From Sphingopyxis sp. (GTDB taxonomy: Bacteria > Pseudomonadota > Alphaproteobacteria > Sphingomonadales > Sphingomonadaceae), in the NCBI GenBank assembly GCA_017745175.1, contig JAGHZY010000018.1, positions 10,173-74,172 on the forward strand: a stretch of DNA of 64,000 nucleotides, written 5' to 3'. The notes beneath the pieces were generated by a model. It searched no databases. It was not told the origin of the DNA and was given only the letters and a program-made list of their open reading frames with translations. The translations under genes were made by a program, and so were the position numbers. Each line of letters begins with the position of its first letter. Position 1 is the first letter of the stretch. Positions 60,903-64,000 of the stretch are shown piece by piece.

Positions 60903-63737
60903 CTAGAGGGTCGCCCCCAGCGTCGGCGAATCGAGGTCGAGCTTGTCGGCGGGGATCACGACAAGGTCGGGGCGCAGCGCGCGGAGCTTGTCGATGAACT
61001 TCGCCGAATCGCCGACGACGACGAGCGATGCGCGCTCGGGCGTGACGGTTTTCGCGGCGACCGCGTTCGCGGCCGCGGGCGTCACCGCGCCGAGCCGCGC
61101 GGCATAGCTCAGCGCGTCGGCGGGCTGCAGCCCCTGCAGGATCAGCCCCGAGACGATCGCGCCGACCCCGCCGCCGGTTTCGAACTGGCGGCCATAGGCG
61201 CCTTCGAGAAAGGCGCGGCGCTTGGCAAGCGCGTCGGCGGTGATCGGTTCGGCGCCGAGCCGCCTGAACTCGTTCAGGAAGATTTCGGCGACCTCGGTCG
61301 CGGTCTCGTTCTTCGTCTGCGCGCTCGCGGCGAGCAGCGCGGCGTCGGCGCGCGCGGGCATCGAGCTGTAGGCGCCGTAGCTCAGCGCGCGCTTGCTGCG
61401 CACCTCGGTGAAGAGACGGCCGTTCGATCCGACCCCGAGCACCGAATTGGCGAGGAGCAGCGAGGGATAATCGGCGTCGGCACGGCTGACCCCGCGCACC
61501 GCGGCGAGCACCGCCGCCTGCCCTGCGCCGGGCAGGTCGACAACGATCGTGCGCGGCGGCAAGGCGGTGCCCGCGCGCGACTTCGGAACCACGGGCGCGG
61601 GGCCTTCAGCCTTCCAGTCGCCGAACAGGCGCTTCGCGAGCGCGCCGCCGGCGGCGGGATCGATCCCGCCGGTGACGACGACCGACATATTCGCGGGGTG
61701 CCACCAGGCGCGGCGGTAGGCGACGAGGTCGTCGCGGGTGATCGCGGCGAGGCTCGACATCGTGCCACCGCTCTGCCCGCCATAGGGTGCGGCGCCATAG
61801 AGCAGCGGCTGCGCGACCATCGTGGCGATCGCGCCGGGGTTGTTGAGCGCGATGCGGAGGCCGTCCGCCATGCGCTTGCGTTCGAGCTCGAATTCCTCCT
61901 GCGGGTAGTTCGCGCCGCGGATCACGTCGGCGAGGATCGTGCCGACCGCATCGAGATTCGCCGCGGGCGCGGTGACCGAAAAAATGCTGCCGTCGGGACT
62001 GGCGCCCGCGCTGATCGATGCGCCAAGGCTTTCGAGCGCGGCGGCGATATCCTCGGCCGAGCGCGTCGCCGTGCCCTTGGCGGCAAGGTCGGCGGCCATG
62101 GTCGCGACGCCGGCGCGCCCCTTGGGATCGGTCGACGCGCCGCCGCCGATCACGACACTCAGGGTCGCAAGCGGGACCGCGCCGGTCTTCACTGCGACGA
62201 CGCGGATGCCGTTGTCGAGGCGGGTTTCGGCGATCTTCGGCGGGGTCACCGCAGGTGCAGCGGTTGGCGCAGGCGGCGCTTGCCGCGCGGCCTCGGCTGC
62301 CAGCTCATTGGGGGTGCCGGTTGCGGCGGGCACGCTCGGGAAGACGGGCATCGGTCTGGGATTGGCCCAGCTTTTCGGATCGCCGTCACCCGCGCTGTAG
62401 CGCAGCTCGACGCGTGCCTTGGGGTCGAGATATTTCTTCGCGACGCGCGCGACGTCGGCCCTGGTCACGGCGGCGATCGCATCGAGCCGCTTGTTGGCGG
62501 CGGCGGGATCGCCGGTGAGGACGAGCGCTTCGCCGAGCTCGAAGGCGCGGCCCGAGAAGGTTTCGCGTTCCTCGAGCGTCGAGGCGAGCAATTCGGTCTT
62601 CGCTTCGGCGAGTTCGGCGTTGCTCACTTCGGCCGACGCGATGCCCGTCAGCACCGCATCGAGCGCGGCGGCGACCTTTTCGGGGTCCTGCCCGTCGCTG
62701 AGGATCGCGAAGGGGGTGAGGCCGCCCGCTTCCTCGGTGAAGTCGACGCTCGCGTCGATCTGGCTCGCCATGCCGGTGCGCACGAGCGCCTTGTGCAGTC
62801 GCGAATTCTCGCCGCTCGACAGGATCGCGTTCATCACCTCGAGCGCGGCGGTGTCGGGATGGCCGGCGCCCGGGACCTTGTAGATCGCGCCGACCGCGGG
62901 AAGCGGGACATTGGGGCCGGTCGCGTTGACGCGGCGCGGCGCCATCGGCGGCTCGGTGCCCTTGATCGCGAGCGGAATGGCCTTTGTGCGCTTCGGGATT
63001 GCTCCGAAATAGCTGTCGACGAGCGACTGCAGTCGCGCCTCGTCGAAATTGCCCGCGACGATCAGCGTCGCGGTGTCGGGGCCGTAAAAGGCTTCGTGGA
63101 AGGCGCGCGCATCGTCGAGCGTCGCGGCGTCGAGGTCGGCGATTGTGCCGATCACCGGGCGGCGGTGCGGCAGGACGTCGAAGGTGTTTTCGCTGAGCGC
63201 GAAGTTGAACAGCCGGCCGTAAGGCGGCGCGAGGACGCGCAGGCGCAGCTCCTCCTTCACGACGTTGCGTTCGGTTTCGAACACCTCCTTGTCGACGACG
63301 GGCCGCGCCATGCGCTCGGCGTGCGTCCACAGCATCGTTTCGAGATATTGTGCGGGGACCGTCTCGTAATAGTTGGTGCGGTCGAAGCTGGTCGAGGCAT
63401 TGCGCACGCCGCCGACATCCTCGGTCAGCCGGTTGATCATGTTGTACGGCATGTTCACCGTCTTGCGGCTGAGGATATGCTCGAACAGATGCGCGAAGCC
63501 CGAGCGTTTTTCGGGATCGTGTTTCGACCCGACGTCGTACCACACCGATACCATGACATTGGGGGTCGAATTATCCTGCAGCGACAGCACGCGCAGGCCG
63601 TTTTTCAGGATGCGTTCCTTGTAGGCGATCGGCGCGACCGGCGTGGCGGCGGCGGGCTCTGCCGCGGTGTGGGCGGTCGCGGCCGTCGCGGTGGCGAGCG
63701 CGAGCACGGCTGCGCCGAGAAACGGAAATGCTTTCAT
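60903..63737 (-). CDS. M16 (pitrilysin) family zinc metallopeptidase, full-length fusion
   Basis: 944-residue exported peptidase. A signal peptide (AAVLALATATAATAHTA) starts it. The first M16 half carries the inverse zinc motif HLFEH (His83, Glu86, His87) and a distal Glu in ETERNVVKEELRL about 75 residues later. The second half (about 500-944, GGASTDPKGRAGVATMAADLAAKG) lacks the zinc motif, as usual, and closes the chamber. Such two-half chains degrade peptides in the periplasm. The ATG at 63737 is preceded at 8 bases by a G-rich site. It is followed by a strong hairpin. Confidence 0.92.
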   Translation of the reverse strand: MKAFPFLGAAVLALATATAATAHTAAEPAAATPVAPIAYKERILKNGLRVLSLQDNSTPNVMVSVWYDVGSKHDPEKRSGFAHLFEHILSRKTVNMPYNMINRLTEDVGGVRNASTSFDRTNYYETVPAQYLETMLWTHAERMARPVVDKEVFETERNVVKEELRLRVLAPPYGRLFNFALSENTFDVLPHRRPVIGTIADLDAATLDDARAFHEAFYGPDTATLIVAGNFDEARLQSLVDSYFGAIPKRTKAIPLAIKGTEPPMAPRRVNATGPNVPLPAVGAIYKVPGAGHPDTAALEVMNAILSSGENSRLHKALVRTGMASQIDASVDFTEEAGGLTPFAILSDGQDPEKVAAALDAVLTGIASAEVSNAELAEAKTELLASTLEERETFSGRAFELGEALVLTGDPAAANKRLDAIAAVTRADVARVAKKYLDPKARVELRYSAGDGDPKSWANPRPMPVFPSVPAATGTPNELAAEAARQAPPAPTAAPAVTPPKIAETRLDNGIRVVAVKTGAVPLATLSVVIGGGASTDPKGRAGVATMAADLAAKGTATRSAEDIAAALESLGASISAGASPDGSIFSVTAPAANLDAVGTILADVIRGANYPQEEFELERKRMADGLRIALNNPGAIATMVAQPLLYGAAPYGGQSGGTMSSLAAITRDDLVAYRRAWWHPANMSVVVTGGIDPAAGGALAKRLFGDWKAEGPAPVVPKSRAGTALPPRTIVVDLPGAGQAAVLAAVRGVSRADADYPSLLLANSVLGVGSNGRLFTEVRSKRALSYGAYSSMPARADAALLAASAQTKNETATEVAEIFLNEFRRLGAEPITADALAKRRAFLEGAYGRQFETGGGVGAIVSGLILQGLQPADALSYAARLGAVTPAAANAVAAKTVTPERASLVVVGDSAKFIDKLRALRPDLVVIPADKLDLDSPTLGATL

Positions 63738-63901
63738 GAAGATGCCCCCTTGATACCAGGCCGGGAGACCCGGCCGTCATGTGGGCAATCTTGCAGCGGA
63801 TCGGGCGATGTCAACGGCTGTTCCACGAAGCGCGGGTTGTGGTCGACGACCGATTGCCGAGAGACGGGGTCGGGTTTCGACCGATTGCGGACCTAACCAA
63901 T

Positions 63902-64000
63902 ATCGTCACCCCGGACTTGATCCGGGGTCCATGACTTCAGCGCTGCGATGGATCCCGGATCAAGTCCGGGATGACGAATGTCGGGAATCCACCCCAAAGT
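63902..64000. repeat. REP-like palindromic element, copy 2
   Basis: Second copy of the 99-base element at 58037-58135, with two base differences, both in the last 25 bases. It reaches the window edge and may continue. The stretch from 63738 to 63901 holds only the peptidase leader and no visible gene. Confidence 0.9.

Overview
The window is high-GC, densely packed DNA of an alphaproteobacterium, most likely a sphingomonad such as Sphingopyxis or a close relative. This is inferred from the protein families (a NrsF/ECF sigma pair, TonB-like proteins with the sphingomonad C-terminal pattern, a short class I mannose-6-phosphate isomerase, HslV with a short propeptide) and from the dispersed palindromic repeat 'GTCACCCCGGACTTGATCC...'. 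No 16S gene or replication origin is present, so the species is not fixed.

Layout. 1-10946: housekeeping and metabolism (purF 3' end, an SDR, a serine hydrolase, a cyclopropane-fatty-acid synthase-like enzyme, a YdjM-like membrane protein, the korAB 2-oxoacid:ferredoxin oxidoreductase, an esterase, rppH, a family 5 uracil-DNA glycosylase, folK). 10991-13331: tRNA-Lys(TTT) followed by a visibly AT-richer island with three tightly packed genes: an Mrr-like nuclease, a soluble histidine kinase and a stand-alone receiver. This is the best candidate for an undescribed system. 13477-14219: a TonB-like gene broken by a frameshift. 14584-19832: a sigma-fimbria (spore-coat-U) chaperone-usher operon. 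19900-21196: an ECF sigma factor, its NrsF membrane regulator and a matching promoter. 21299-29858: galE, a TMEM165/GDT1-type Mn exporter candidate under a yybP-ykoY manganese riboswitch, a small lipoprotein, and tamB/tamA. 29971-33496: ugd, selO and a decayed HxlR-type regulator.

33712-56068 is a large exopolysaccharide/O-antigen region. One minus-strand block (43022 down to 34748) encodes a flippase, two glycosyltransferases, Gmd, a cupin, a perosamine-synthase-like aminotransferase, a methyltransferase and an EpsG-like polymerase. A 21-bp perfect repeat with longer imperfect similarity precedes two of its genes. A second minus-strand block (52556 down to 43966) encodes a phosphatase, a possible 33-residue membrane peptide, a WbpM/CapD-type dehydratase, an O-antigen-ligase-type polymerase, a Wza/GumB lipoprotein, a Wzc-type tyrosine kinase with a Gly-Tyr repeat tail, and an unknown secreted or anchored protein. 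Plus-strand genes add an initiating sugar transferase, a UDP-glucuronate epimerase, WecB, WecC and ManA. Together they imply a polymer using a perosamine-type sugar, ManNAcA and GlcA/GalA-type acids.

56123-64000: hslVU, a sorbosone-dehydrogenase-like lipoprotein, a TonB-like protein and a long M16 peptidase, with two 99-bp copies of a REP-like element. No CRISPR array, insertion sequence, integrase or rRNA was seen.
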